64,000 nucleotides of DNA from JAHEJN01 sp963787285 (GCA_963787285.1 CAWBCM010000003.1:1-64000), one strand, 5' to 3'; counted from the stretch's first letter, positions 8,530 to 17,490 are shown. The notes: a model not told the origin generated them from the sequence alone. Made by a program: numbers and translations.

Positions 8530-9348
8530 ATGACCGAACGTGTAACCGTCGAGATGACCGACGGCGTGGCCGACGTCCGCCTCAATCGCCCCGACAAGAT
8601 GAATGCGCTCGACGGCGAGATGTTCCGCGCCCTGCTCGATACGGGCGCGGCGCTGGCGGCCGATCGCTCGGTGCGCGCCGTGGTGCTGTCGGGTGAGGGC
8701 CGGGGGTTCTGCGCCGGTCTCGACTTCGGCGGGTTCATGGCGATGGCCGGCAACGACAGCGGCGACGGGGGCGGCGTGAACTGGATCGGCCAGGTACCCG
8801 AAGGTGCGGTGACCCACAACGCCCAGCAGACCTGTTGGGTGTGGCGGGAGATGCCGGCACCGGTGATCGCGGCGGTGCACGGGGTGGCACTGGGCGGCGG
8901 CATCCAGCTCGCCCTTGCGGCCGATCTGCGGATCGTGGCCCCCGACGCCAAGCTGTCGGTGCTCGAGAGCCGGTGGGGCATCTCGCCCGACATGACCGCC
9001 ACGGTGAGCCTGGTGGAGCTGGTCGGTCTCGACCGGGCCAAGGAGCTGGCGCTCACCGGCCGGATGGTCTCGGGCACCGAGGCGGTCGAGATCGGCCTGG
9101 CCACCCGACTGGCCGACGACCCGCGGGCCGAGGCCATGGAGCTCGCCCGCGAGATCGCCGGTCGCTCACCACACGCCATGCAGGCCATCAAACGGATGTT
9201 GAACGCGTCGCCGCACCGGCCGCCGGTGGAGAGCTTCGCCGCCGAACGAGCCGAGATCGGCGCGCTCATCGGGTCGCCCAACCAGGTGGAGGCGGTCACC
9301 GCCTACTTCGAGCAGCGAACCCCCGACTTCGCCGACCCCACCGACTGA
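8530..9348 (+). CDS. enoyl-CoA hydratase/isomerase family protein (crotonase fold)
   Basis: 272 residues. Crotonase hallmarks are visible: RLNRPDKMNALDGEM, the first oxyanion-hole strand with acyl-CoA site GRGFCAGLDFGG, and the second oxyanion segment GVALGGGIQLALAADLRI. The later region (ESRWGISPDMTATVSLVELVG, GRMVSGTEAVEIGLATRL) carries an Asp/Met where canonical hydratases have catalytic Glu, so the exact reaction is uncertain. It probably acts in fatty acid or aromatic acyl-CoA degradation in the cytoplasm. Its stop TGA abuts the stop of the convergent next gene (TGATCA). Confidence 0.85.
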   Translation: MTERVTVEMTDGVADVRLNRPDKMNALDGEMFRALLDTGAALAADRSVRAVVLSGEGRGFCAGLDFGGFMAMAGNDSGDGGGVNWIGQVPEGAVTHNAQQTCWVWREMPAPVIAAVHGVALGGGIQLALAADLRIVAPDAKLSVLESRWGISPDMTATVSLVELVGLDRAKELALTGRMVSGTEAVEIGLATRLADDPRAEAMELAREIAGRSPHAMQAIKRMLNASPHRPPVESFAAERAEIGALIGSPNQVEAVTAYFEQRTPDFADPTD

Positions 9349-9675
9349 TCACGCCGCCTCGCCCACGGCGAGGCCGGCACCGATCTCGGCCCCCAGCGCC
9401 TGCCACATCCGATCGCGCCACTCGCCGGCCTCGAGCTCGGACAACCGATTGGCGGCGACAACACCGTCGATCATGTCGGCCACCACCGCCGGCCACGGCC
9501 GGCCACGCAACGCCACCGATACCGACACCGAACCGTCGGGCCGCCGACGTATGGCTCGCTTCGCACCAACCGGCCGCGGAGGGCTGCGAAAGGTGGGCAC
9601 GACCAAGCCGCCGGCGCGCACCGTCTCGCTCAGCCGACGGGCAGCGTCGGCGAAACGAACGGCGTTGGCTTCCAT
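9349..9675 (-). CDS. hypothetical protein
   Basis: 108 residues with no signal peptide or membrane segment. Arg and Ala are frequent (FADAARRLSETVRAG, GAKRAIRRRPDGSVSVSV), followed by a helix with two conserved-looking Trp residues (EAGEWRDRMWQALG). The stop codon is back to back with that of the crotonase gene, leaving no intergenic base. No family is recognised. Confidence 0.6.
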   Translation of the reverse strand: MEANAVRFADAARRLSETVRAGGLVVPTFRSPPRPVGAKRAIRRRPDGSVSVSVALRGRPWPAVVADMIDGVVAANRLSELEAGEWRDRMWQALGAEIGAGLAVGEAA

Positions 9676-9711
9676 GACTTCGACCGTACCGAGCAGGTGT
9701 GACAGCGGTGG

Positions 9712-10275
9712 TCACACCGTCGGGTCGAGACCACCCACGAACCGCTCGACATCGCCGGGTGTTTGCAGCCGATGCACGGTGAGGTGGTTCCAGGTGCCGT
9801 CGACCATGCAGGCCGAGTAGTCGGTGCGGTACTTGGCGTGGGTGGTCCAGGCCCAACGGATGATGTTCTTCTCGGGGTCCCAGGAGTACAGATTCGACCA
9901 CGGTTCGCGCACCACGCCCCACAGTTGCTCCCGGGTGGTCACGCGCCGCATCGTCCGCCAGACCAGCCGCCGCATCACCAACGGTCGATCCAGGTCGAGC
10001 CACACCACGGTGTCGGCGCACCCCGGGCGCCCGGCGTCGAGATGCAGCTGCTCCGACGGCGTGACGTAGTTGCCCGAGATCACCCACCCGTCGGCGGCCG
10101 CCTCCATCCGCTCCGCCAGCAGACGCCGGAACTCCTCGGGCGGGCGGTGCTCCCACCCTGGCAGATGCCACAGCGAGTCGAGCTCGATGTGGGGCAGGCC
10201 CAGCCGGGCGGCCAGCTGCCGGGCCACGGTCGACTTCCCGGTTCCCGAACAGCCCACCACGACGATCCGTTGCAC
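9712..10275 (-). CDS. P-loop kinase, FlaR/adenylate-kinase-like
   Basis: 187 residues from GTG 10275. The Walker A motif IVVVGCSGTGKSTVARQLAARLG is at the N-terminus, followed by HIELDSLWHLPGWEHRP, the signature seen in so-called DNA topology modulation (FlaR) proteins. VVWLDLDRPLVMRRLVWR provides a lid-like arginine region. These are small nucleotide-binding proteins whose substrate is unsettled. ATG 10347 would overlap the divergent nuclease gene and adds non-conserved residues, so GTG 10275 is preferred. Confidence 0.8.
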   Translation of the reverse strand: MQRIVVVGCSGTGKSTVARQLAARLGLPHIELDSLWHLPGWEHRPPEEFRRLLAERMEAAADGWVISGNYVTPSEQLHLDAGRPGCADTVVWLDLDRPLVMRRLVWRTMRRVTTREQLWGVVREPWSNLYSWDPEKNIIRWAWTTHAKYRTDYSACMVDGTWNHLTVHRLQTPGDVERFVGGLDPTV

Positions 10276-10327
10276 GAACCCGACGGTAGACGGCGCCGAG
10301 GGCAACGTCGCGACGTAGTGTCGGGTC

Positions 10328-11275
10328 ATGACCGACGGGCCGCTCACCCCGGCACAGCAGAAGGTGCTCGATCAGCTCGGCGCCGACGCCGCCCACCGCC
10401 CCACCTTCGACCGCGACCTGCGCGCCCTGCTACGCGCCCGACTCGATGCCGGTCTGGCCCCTTCCAAGCGACAACTGGGTGACGACCAGGTGGTCTTCGT
10501 CTCGAAGCACTCGCTCGGCCTCGTGCACGGCTGCGAAGCCCACTACCTCGCCGACCGCGACCAGAAGTTCGAGGTGAACCTGCCGATGGTGATCGGCACC
10601 GTCACCCACAAGGCCATCGAGCTCTCGCTGCACTGGCACGGCGAGATCGTCCCGGCCGACCTCGTCGAGCACGCGATCGCCAGCCTCGAAAACGGCGACT
10701 CCTGGACCACCGACTTCATCCAGACCCGCTCCGAGCGCGAGAAGGCCGAGCTCCGTTCCGATGCGGTCGAGCGCTACACCACCTTCAGCGAGTGCTTTCC
10801 CCCGCTGAAGCCGGCCTGGCGACCGGTCACCGAGAGCCGCTCCACCGTCGAGCTGCTCGGCGGCAAGGTGCTCCTGCGGGGCAAGGTCGATCTCGCCCTC
10901 GGCCAGGCGCGGGGCACCATCGCGGGCAAGGTGCTCATCGACTTCAAGACCGGGCGCTACTTCTCACGGCACACCGACGACCTGCGGTTCTACGCCCTGC
11001 TCGAGACCCTGCGCGTCGGCGTACCGCCCCGCATGCTGGCCTCGTACTACCTCGACCAGGGCGAGCTCGTCACCGAGGAGGTCACCACCCGGATTCTCGA
11101 CGCGACCGAGGCCCGGGTGATCGACGGCGTTCGGCGCATGATCGACCTCGTCTCCGCCGAACGTGAGGCGGTCAAGCTTCCCGGGCCCGCGTGCCGCTGG
11201 TGCCCCATCTCGAGCACCTGCAGGGAGGGTCAGGCCTACCTCGCCGGCGAGGAGGGTGACGACCCCGGCTGGTGA
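10328..11275 (+). CDS. stand-alone PD-(D/E)XK nuclease with probable 4Fe-4S cluster (RecB/Cas4-type)
   Basis: 315 residues. The motifs of the RecB-nuclease family appear in order: a Cys (LVHGCEAHYL), the His motif GTVTHKAIELSL, the metal Asp GKVDLAL, the core VLIDFKTG, and DDLRFYALLETLR replacing the QxxxY helix. Three cysteines in CRWCPISSTC sit near the C-terminus. One N-terminal plus three C-terminal cysteines is the pattern that ligates a 4Fe-4S cluster in AddB and Cas4. No helicase domain, cas gene or repair partner is adjacent. It probably degrades or processes DNA ends. The following crotonase gene begins within or just after its stop. Confidence 0.85.
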   Translation: MTDGPLTPAQQKVLDQLGADAAHRPTFDRDLRALLRARLDAGLAPSKRQLGDDQVVFVSKHSLGLVHGCEAHYLADRDQKFEVNLPMVIGTVTHKAIELSLHWHGEIVPADLVEHAIASLENGDSWTTDFIQTRSEREKAELRSDAVERYTTFSECFPPLKPAWRPVTESRSTVELLGGKVLLRGKVDLALGQARGTIAGKVLIDFKTGRYFSRHTDDLRFYALLETLRVGVPPRMLASYYLDQGELVTEEVTTRILDATEARVIDGVRRMIDLVSAEREAVKLPGPACRWCPISSTCREGQAYLAGEEGDDPGW

Positions 11276-11295
11276 GCGTGGAAGAATCGTCGACC

Positions 11296-12051
11296 ATGAG
11301 CTTCATCTCCGTCGACATCACCGATCGGGTCGCCACCCTCACCCTGCGCGATCCCGCCAAACGCAACGCGCTGAACAACGCCATGAACGCCGAGATCATC
11401 GACGCGGTCGATCGCCTCGAGGCCGATGCCGACGTCGGCGCGCTGGTGGTGACCGGCGAGGGCAAGGGCTTCTGCGCCGGCGCCGACCTGAACGACCTGC
11501 TGGCCGGGCACGAGGCCGGCGGCATGCGGGAGATCTACAGCGGCTTCCTGCGCATCGCCGACACGTCACTGCCCACCGTCGGCGCCGTCAACGGCGCGGC
11601 CGTCGGTGCCGGCATGAACCTGCTCCTCGCCTGCGACATCGTGGTGGCCGCCCACGACGCCAAGCTCGACAGCCGCTTCCTGGCCATCGGCTTGCACCCC
11701 GGTGGCGGTCACACCTGGCGCATGCGCCGTATCGCCGGTCACGAGACCCTCATGGCCATGGTGGTGTTCGGTCAGGTGCTCACCGGCAGCGAGGCCGCCA
11801 CCCGAGGCCTGGTATGGGAGTCGGTGGCCCCCGAAGCACTCCTGGCGCGCGCCCAGGAGCTCGCGGCCCGGGCTGCGAGCTTCCCGAAGGAGCTGGTGGC
11901 CCGCACCAAGGCGACCATCCTGTCGCTCGACGACGTGACCGACTCGGAGGGCGCCGTCGATCACGAGCTCGCCCCCCAGCTCTGGAGCATGGGTGAACCC
12001 GAGTTCCGGGCGCTCGTGAGCCGATTGAAGAACGAGATCAGCAGTACGTGA
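11296..12051 (+). CDS. enoyl-CoA hydratase/isomerase family protein
   Basis: 251 residues from ATG 11296, preceded by GGAAGAA. A GTG at 11272 overlapping the nuclease stop as GTGA would add eight residues. Crotonase motifs: LRDPAKRNALNNAM, GKGFCAGADLNDLL, GAAVGAGMNLLLACD, then SRFLAIGLHPGGGHTW with a His-rich loop where the catalytic Glu would lie, as in several echA paralogues. It is about 30-40% similar by eye to the crotonase at 8530. It probably acts in lipid or acyl-CoA catabolism. Its stop directly abuts the convergent acetyltransferase stop. Confidence 0.85.
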   Translation: MSFISVDITDRVATLTLRDPAKRNALNNAMNAEIIDAVDRLEADADVGALVVTGEGKGFCAGADLNDLLAGHEAGGMREIYSGFLRIADTSLPTVGAVNGAAVGAGMNLLLACDIVVAAHDAKLDSRFLAIGLHPGGGHTWRMRRIAGHETLMAMVVFGQVLTGSEAATRGLVWESVAPEALLARAQELAARAASFPKELVARTKATILSLDDVTDSEGAVDHELAPQLWSMGEPEFRALVSRLKNEISST

Positions 12052-12678
12052 CTAGAGCCACTGGGCGCTCAACTCGGGGCCACGCTCCGACCATTCCTCG
12101 GTAGTGATGGCGAAGCGCATGTGGTCCTCCCACACACCGGCGATCTCCAGGTACCGCTCGGCGATGCCCTCGAAGCGCAACCCGAGCTTCTCCACCACCC
12201 GCCGGCTGGCCAGGTTGCGGGGAATGATGGCGATCTGGGCCCGATGCAACCGCAGCTCGTCGAAGATGAACCGCAACGCCACCACCAACGCCTCGGGCGT
12301 GTAGCCCGCCCCGGCCTTCGCCTGGTCGATCCAGTAGCCGATGTAGCAGTTCTGGAACGGACCCCGCTGGATCGAGTTGATGTTCATCTCTCCGACCAGC
12401 GACCCGTCGACGAACACACCGAAGCCGAATCCGGTGCCCAGCTGGCGTTCGCGGGAACGCGCGGCGCAGCGGGCACTGAACGCGTCCCGCTGATCGACCG
12501 TGTCGGGTTGGCCCGGCGCCCGCCGCGGCTCCCACTTCGTGAGCCACTCGACGTTGGCCTTGCGCACCTGCTGCCATTGGAGGTAGTCCCCCGTTTCGAG
12601 CGGGCGCAGCAGCACCCGCCGGCCCCGCAGGCGCGGGCTGGAACCGGCTGCGGCGCGCTTGGCACCGCTGCGCAGCAT
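12052..12678 (-). CDS. GNAT-family N-acetyltransferase (RimJ-like)
   Basis: 208 residues. It begins with the RimJ/RimL-type strand VLLRPLETGDYLQWQQVR. FVDGSLVGEMNINSIQRGPFQNCYIGYWIDQAKAG leads to the CoA-binding region GAGYTPEALVVALRFIFDEL, then HRAQIAIIPRNLASRRVVEKLGLRFEGIAERYLEIAGVWEDHMRFAI, the characteristic GNAT C-terminus. It likely acetylates an N-terminal or amine substrate. Its ATG shares one base with the aminotransferase stop (TGATG), so translation is probably coupled. Confidence 0.85.
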   Translation of the reverse strand: MLRSGAKRAAAGSSPRLRGRRVLLRPLETGDYLQWQQVRKANVEWLTKWEPRRAPGQPDTVDQRDAFSARCAARSRERQLGTGFGFGVFVDGSLVGEMNINSIQRGPFQNCYIGYWIDQAKAGAGYTPEALVVALRFIFDELRLHRAQIAIIPRNLASRRVVEKLGLRFEGIAERYLEIAGVWEDHMRFAITTEEWSERGPELSAQWL

Positions 12679-13772
12679 CAGGTCAGCACCTCGTCGAGGG
12701 CCCCCAGCAGCAACGTGACGTTGCGCTCGCGGGCAGTGTGGCCCATGCAACCGATTCGCCAGAGGCTGCCGGCGTATTCGCCGAGGCCGCCGCCGACCTC
12801 GATACCGAAGCGATCCAGCAACAGGCCGCGCACGTCGGCCTCGCTCATGTCCGGCGGCAGACGGTGCTCGGGGATCAGCACCGAGGTGAGCTCGGGCAGG
12901 CGATGACCCTCGGCCGCGAACAACTCGAACCCGCGGCTCACCAGCCCGGCCTGGAGCCGTTCGCCGCAGGCCGCGTGGCGGGCCCACGCCTGCTCGAGCC
13001 CCTCGTCGAGCACTGCTCCCAGGCCGGCATGGAGGGCCTGGATCATCGAGATCGGTGCGGTGTGGTGATAGGCCCGGGCTGCTCCCCCGGTGACGTAGTT
13101 GGCGATCATGTTGAGATCGAGATACCAGCTCTGGGGCCGCTTGAGCAGCCGATCGAGGGCCCGCTGGCTCACGGTGAGCGGAGCCAGGCCGGGGGGCACA
13201 CCGAGACACTTCTGGGTGCCGCTGTAGGCGATGTCGACGCCCCACGCGTCGATCTCGAGCGGGATGCCCGCCAGCGACGTGACGCAGTCGACCAGCAGCA
13301 GGGCGTCGCCCTTGCCGGCACCGAGCACCTCGACATCGGAGCGCACCCCGGTGGAGGTCTCGGCGTGCACCATGCCGATGATCGCGGGCGACGGGTGCGC
13401 GTCGAGCAGTGCCTGCTGGTCGACGGGCTGACCCCAGTCGAAGTCGACGCAGATCACCTCGGCCCCGCATCGTTCGGCGACATCGCACATCCGGCCGCCG
13501 AACACCCCGTTCACGCCGATCACGACGACGTCGCCGGGGTTGACGAAGTTCACGAACGCCGCCTCCATGCCGGCCGAGCCGGTACCACTCACCGGGAACG
13601 TGAGCTCGTTGGCGGTACGGAACACCTGCCGGAGGCGCTCGTTGGTCTCGTCGAGTATCCCGATGAACTCGGGATCGAGATGGCCCAGCATGGGTCGGGC
13701 AATCGCCTCGACCACTTCGGGATAGGGATTGCAGGGGCCGGGGCCCATGAGGATTCGATCGGTGGTCACCAC
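12678..13772 (-). CDS. class V aminotransferase (alanine/serine-glyoxylate type)
   Basis: 364 residues from GTG 13772 (preceded by AAGG). PLP fold type I: ILMGPGPCNPYPEVVEA at the N-terminus, the substrate/cofactor loop GTGSAGMEAAFVNF, Asp in LLLVDCVTSLAG, and the Schiff-base lysine in YSGTQKCLGVPPG. The C-terminus (EVGGGLGEYAGSLWRIGCMGHTA) has the Arg that binds carboxylate. The family moves amino groups from alanine or serine to glyoxylate. 2-aminoethylphosphonate transaminase belongs to the same fold, and the phosphonate-type importer starts only 49 bp upstream on the same strand, so an aminophosphonate role is conceivable but unproven. Confidence 0.85.
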   Translation of the reverse strand: MVTTDRILMGPGPCNPYPEVVEAIARPMLGHLDPEFIGILDETNERLRQVFRTANELTFPVSGTGSAGMEAAFVNFVNPGDVVVIGVNGVFGGRMCDVAERCGAEVICVDFDWGQPVDQQALLDAHPSPAIIGMVHAETSTGVRSDVEVLGAGKGDALLLVDCVTSLAGIPLEIDAWGVDIAYSGTQKCLGVPPGLAPLTVSQRALDRLLKRPQSWYLDLNMIANYVTGGAARAYHHTAPISMIQALHAGLGAVLDEGLEQAWARHAACGERLQAGLVSRGFELFAAEGHRLPELTSVLIPEHRLPPDMSEADVRGLLLDRFGIEVGGGLGEYAGSLWRIGCMGHTARERNVTLLLGALDEVLT

Positions 13773-13821
13773 GGCGGCGACCTTAGCGAGAACCCGGCCG
13801 GCGGGTGATACCGACGACCGA

Positions 13822-14709
13822 TCAGGGGACGAAGACCCCGCCGGCGTGGCCCGGTGGCAAGCCGATGGGCTCGTCGTCGTCGATCTCTTCCGTGCGACTC
13901 GCACCGGCGACGATGCGATGGCGGACCGAACCCGACACGAAGTCGACCATGATGGTGCCGAGCACCACGATGAGCAGGCCCAGTCCGGCGCCGCCGTAGT
14001 CCTTGAATCGCAGCGACTGGGCCAGGTCGGCGCCGATGCCACCGGCCCCGACCAGACCCATGACCGCCGAGGCGCGGATGTTGACCTCGAAGCGGTACAG
14101 GATGAACGACGCCAGCTCGGGCGTGACCTGGGGGATGACCCCCCACCGCAGCCGTTGTGAGCGGGTGGCGCCGACCGCGTCGGCCGCCTCCATCGGGCCC
14201 TTCTGGATGCCCTCGATGATCTCGTAGAACAGCTTGCCGAGCGTGCCGATCGAGCCGACACCGATGGCCATCACCCCCGCCATGGGCGTGAGCCCGAACA
14301 GCGGGATGAACGCCAGGGCCAGGATCACGTCGGGCACCGCCCGCAGGATGTTCAGGATCTGGCGCATGAGCCATGCGACGGGCCGGCCGACGAGATTCTC
14401 GGCCGCGAGAAACGACATCGGCACGGCGAAGAACGCGGCGATGAGCGTGCCCATCCAGGCAATGGAGATCGACTCCCACATGGCCCCCACCAGATCGGGG
14501 ATCTCCGCCGCCTCCATCTGGGTGAACATCAGCCGGAGCTGGGTCCACAGATCGCCGGGCGCCTCGATCAGGCGCGACCATTTCAGGTCGATGCTCAGCG
14601 CCGACCAGACGACGAGGACCACCACCCCGAGCGAGAAGAACCACCTGAATCGGTCGATGGGCCTGGCCGGCAGATCCGGGGTCGGACCCGGTACGAAGCT
14701 GGTGCTCAT
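13822..14709 (-). CDS. phnE: phosphonate/phosphate-type ABC transporter permease PhnE (second copy)
   Basis: 295 residues, with about six transmembrane helices. The inner-membrane permease signature is EAADAVGATRSQRLRWGVIPQVTPEL, the EAA loop that contacts the ATPase, followed by MGLVGAGGIGADLAQSL. The C-terminus is a charged cytoplasmic tail. Its ATG overlaps the stop of the first permease as ATGA, so the two form a translationally coupled heterodimer pair. Last gene of the phnD-phnC-phnE-phnE operon. Confidence 0.9.
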   Translation of the reverse strand: MSTSFVPGPTPDLPARPIDRFRWFFSLGVVVLVVWSALSIDLKWSRLIEAPGDLWTQLRLMFTQMEAAEIPDLVGAMWESISIAWMGTLIAAFFAVPMSFLAAENLVGRPVAWLMRQILNILRAVPDVILALAFIPLFGLTPMAGVMAIGVGSIGTLGKLFYEIIEGIQKGPMEAADAVGATRSQRLRWGVIPQVTPELASFILYRFEVNIRASAVMGLVGAGGIGADLAQSLRFKDYGGAGLGLLIVVLGTIMVDFVSGSVRHRIVAGASRTEEIDDDEPIGLPPGHAGGVFVP

Positions 14710-15522
14710 ACGAGCCTGCGCCGGAGGGTGACCGAGAGCCGCTCGACGAAGAACACGACGAGGAAGAACATGAACACCAGACCCCAGAGCTCCTCCCACT
14801 CGCCCCGGCCGCGGAAGAACTCGATGCGATTCCCGATGCCACCGGCACCGACCAGGCCGAGCACCGCCGAGGCCCGGAGGTTCAGCTCGAAGTTGTAGAG
14901 CACGAACGACGAGTACGCCGGGAGGATCTGGGGCACCACTGCGGTGCGGAGCATCTGCGAGAGGTTCGCCCCGGCCGCATTGGCGGCCTCGATCGGGCCC
15001 ATGTCGATGCCGTCGAGCGTGTCCGACGTGAGCTTGGTCGTGACGGCGAGCGAGAAGAAGAACAGGGCGAACAGACCCGCGGAGGGCGCCGATGCCGACC
15101 GCCGAGACGAACAGCAGGGCCCACAGCAGGTCGGGAATCGACCGGATCACGTTGTTGAAACTGCGCAGGATGCCTCGCAGCACGGGGTTCGGGTTGCCGA
15201 ATCGGGTCGACCACAGGGCCAACGGCAGCGAGAGCAGCGACCCCGGTGATGGTGCCGAGCACGGCCAGCTGAAACGTCTCGATGAACGGTGCTCGTGAGC
15301 GGCGCGACCAGATCTGACCCCAGTCGGGATTCAACAGCCCCTCGATCACCGAGTTCTTGCGGCCGAGGTTGGTGAGGATGTCGCTGAAGGAGAACCCGAC
15401 ACTCGCGCGCCGTGACGATCGTCATGACGAGGGCGGCGAGGGTGCCGACCGATGGCGAAGGCCGACGGCCGGGGCTTGTCGGGGAGGTCGGGGGCCTCGA
15501 CGCCGACCGTCGTGTCGGTCAC
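14706..15522 (-). pseudogene. phnE: PhnE permease (first copy), interrupted by four +1 frameshifts
   Basis: Reading from GTG 15522 (GTGA overlap with phnC), the permease is spread over frames. It begins VTDTTVGVEAPDLPDK, shifts near 15447 (LAALVMTIVTA), near 15407 (SVGFSFSDILTNLG ... FIETFQLAVLGTITG), near 15238 (LWSTRFGNPNPVLRGILRSFNNVIRSIPDLLWALLF in pieces) and near 15081. It ends in the EAA loop EAANAAGANLSQMLRTAVVPQ and GLVGAGGIGNRIEFF. Deleting one base at each site gives exactly 271 codons with unbroken family similarity and correct overlaps at both ends. Four lesions within 370 bp in a gene whose operon partners are intact suggest sequencing insertions rather than decay, but a true pseudogene cannot be excluded. 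Confidence 0.85.
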
Positions 15523-16295
15523 AAGGCGGCCTGCTTGTGCATGGTGTCGTCGGCGGTGAGGCTGCGGCCGTAGATGTCCTCGAACACCTGCGCATCGCAC
15601 GCGCTGCCGGGTCCGTCGAACACCAGAGCACCGTCGCGGAGACCGATGATGCGGTCGGCGTAGGCCGTGGCGAGGTCGAGGAAGTGCAGGTTGACGATGG
15701 TGGTGATGCCGAGATCGCGGCTGATCTGTTGGAGGTAGCGCATCACGACGTGACTGGTCGGTGGGTCGAGCGACGCCACCGGCTCGTCGGCGAGCACGAT
15801 CGACGGCTCCTGGGCCAGCGCCCGGGCGATGCCCACCCGTTGGCGCTGACCGCCCGAGAGATCCGAGGCCCGGGTGTAGGCCTTCTCGATGATCTCGACC
15901 CGCTCGAGCGCCCGGGCGGCGATGTCGACGTCGGCCTTCGGGTACCTCCCGAGGAGCGTGCGCCACGTCGGCACCCGATGCAGGCGACCCATCAACACGT
16001 TGTTGAGCACCGTGGTGCGCTCGACCAGGTTGAAGCCCTGGAAGATCATGCCCACTTCCGAACGCAGCTCGCGCATGCCCGCTCGGCTGAGCTCGGTGAC
16101 CTCGTGGCCGTTCACCTGCAACTTGCCGCTGGTGAGAGGGACCAGTCCGTTCACGGCACGAATGAGGGTCGACTTGCCGGCACCCGACAACCCGACGATC
16201 ACGACGAACTCGCCTTCGTCGATCTCGATGTCGAGATCCCGCATGGCCGAGACGCCACCCGGATAGGTGACCGATGCCTTCTCGAAGCGAATCAT
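15519..16295 (-). CDS. phnC: phosphonate ABC transporter ATP-binding protein
   Basis: 258 residues from ATG 16295. Walker A is VGLSGAGKSTLIRAVNG, the Q-loop MIFQGFNLVERTTVLNNVLMGRL is the PhnC-type version, the signature is SDLSGGQRQRVGIARALAQEP and Walker B is IVLADEPVASLDPPTS, with the H-loop in TTIVNLHFLDLA. The final TGA overlaps the GTG start of the first permease. It energises uptake of phosphonate, phosphite or phosphate esters. A strong hairpin separates it from the binding-protein gene, probably lowering its expression relative to phnD. Confidence 0.93.
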   Translation of the reverse strand: MIRFEKASVTYPGGVSAMRDLDIEIDEGEFVVIVGLSGAGKSTLIRAVNGLVPLTSGKLQVNGHEVTELSRAGMRELRSEVGMIFQGFNLVERTTVLNNVLMGRLHRVPTWRTLLGRYPKADVDIAARALERVEIIEKAYTRASDLSGGQRQRVGIARALAQEPSIVLADEPVASLDPPTSHVVMRYLQQISRDLGITTIVNLHFLDLATAYADRIIGLRDGALVFDGPGSACDAQVFEDIYGRSLTADDTMHKQAAL

Positions 16296-16315
16296 GGAGC
16301 CCCCAGGGAAACGTG

Positions 16316-16347
16316 AACGGCCCCGACCCTTGCGGGTCGGGGCCGTT
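16316..16347 (-). terminator. intra-operon attenuator hairpin between phnD and phnC
   Basis: Perfect 14-bp stem (AACGGCCCCGACCC at 16316-16329, GGGTCGGGGCCGTT at 16334-16347) with a four-base loop, 14 bp after phnD and 20 bp before phnC. This position commonly gives partial termination, so the periplasmic-type binding protein is made in excess over the transporter. Confidence 0.75.
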
Positions 16348-16361
16348 CGACGCAATTCGAC

Positions 16362-17453
16362 TCAGGACAAGACGTCGCCGAGCTCGGTCTCGAGGTCGCG
16401 GATCACGTCGTAGTCACTCGAGGTGACCGGCACGAGTCCGTCGATCTCGTAGAGCTCGTCGAGCACCGTGGCGCCGGCCTCGGTACCGGCGATCTTGACG
16501 AAGGCGGCGGTGATGGCCTCGATCAGATCGTCGGGCAGATCACCGGCGACGGCAAAGCCGTCGTTGGGGATCGGGCCCGACCAACCGAACACGACGACCT
16601 TCTCGCCGACATCGGGGGTGGCTTCGACGATCTGACCGCGCGCATCGTTGAACGACACACCGACCACGGCGTCGCCGTCGTAGACGGCCTGCACCGAGCT
16701 GTCGTGACCACCGGCGAACAGCGCATCGATGCCGTCGATCGGGTCGACACCCGCGTCGATGAGCTGAAGCGCCGGAATCGCGTAGCCCGAGGTGGAACCC
16801 TGGTCGACGAAGGCCACCGTCTGGCCGGCAACCTTGGTGAGCTCGTCCTGACCGATCGGCCCGACCTCGGGACCGCTGGCGTCGAGGACGCCGTTGCAGA
16901 ACAGGTAGCCGTCCTCGTCGGCCACCGGAGTGTCTTCGCAGTAGGTGTCGGGGTCGTTGGTGAACCACTGCGTGACATACAGCAGCGACCCGAAGCGCTC
17001 GGCCTGGAGGATCAGCTTGGCACCGGCCTGCTCTTCGGCCTGCACCATCTGGCGAGGTCCGAGACCGCCGGCCACCTGGGCCTGGCCCGACTCGAGGGCG
17101 ACGATCACGCCGGAGTAGTCGGTGGGCACGAGCGCCTCGACCTCGATTCCGAGCTCGGCCGCCAACATGTCGGCCAGTGGCTGGGCCGTCTCGATGAGAC
17201 CACCGGTCTCCTGTGACGGCGTGAGAGTGAAGACCAGCTTGTCGGGCCAGCCCTCGGGCACGCCCTCGTCCATGGCCGGCTCTTCGGCCGGCTCCTCTTC
17301 CATCGCGGGTTCTTCGGCCGCCGGTTCTTCGGCCGCAGGCTCCTCGGCTGCCGGTTCGTCGGCCGCCTCGGTGGTCGACGGCTCGTCGGAGCCGCAGGCC
17401 GCAGCAAAGAGACTGAGCGCGAAGAGTGCCGCCAAGAGACGTCGTAGTCGCAT
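16362..17453 (-). CDS. phnD: phosphate/phosphite/phosphonate ABC transporter substrate-binding lipoprotein
   Basis: 363 residues. Signal peptide LLAALFALSLFAAAC with lipobox. The linker (about residues 25-65) is a run of AEEP units, then a type II periplasmic-binding fold: LVFTLTPSQETGGLIETAQPLADMLAAELG, VPTDYSGVIVALESGQAQVAGGLGPRQMVQAEEQ, AFVDQGSTSGYAIPALQLIDAG (the family's phosphate-binding turn with Ser/Thr), and DAVVGVSFNDARG. It would capture the phosphorus compound outside the membrane. First gene of the importer operon, with hairpin 16316-16347 downstream. The linker resembles that of the BMP lipoprotein at 54484. Confidence 0.9.
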   Translation of the reverse strand: MRLRRLLAALFALSLFAAACGSDEPSTTEAADEPAAEEPAAEEPAAEEPAMEEEPAEEPAMDEGVPEGWPDKLVFTLTPSQETGGLIETAQPLADMLAAELGIEVEALVPTDYSGVIVALESGQAQVAGGLGPRQMVQAEEQAGAKLILQAERFGSLLYVTQWFTNDPDTYCEDTPVADEDGYLFCNGVLDASGPEVGPIGQDELTKVAGQTVAFVDQGSTSGYAIPALQLIDAGVDPIDGIDALFAGGHDSSVQAVYDGDAVVGVSFNDARGQIVEATPDVGEKVVVFGWSGPIPNDGFAVAGDLPDDLIEAITAAFVKIAGTEAGATVLDELYEIDGLVPVTSSDYDVIRDLETELGDVLS

Positions 17454-17490
17454 GATTCCCCTCCAAGGGTTTGTCTGACTTCCCGAGAAC

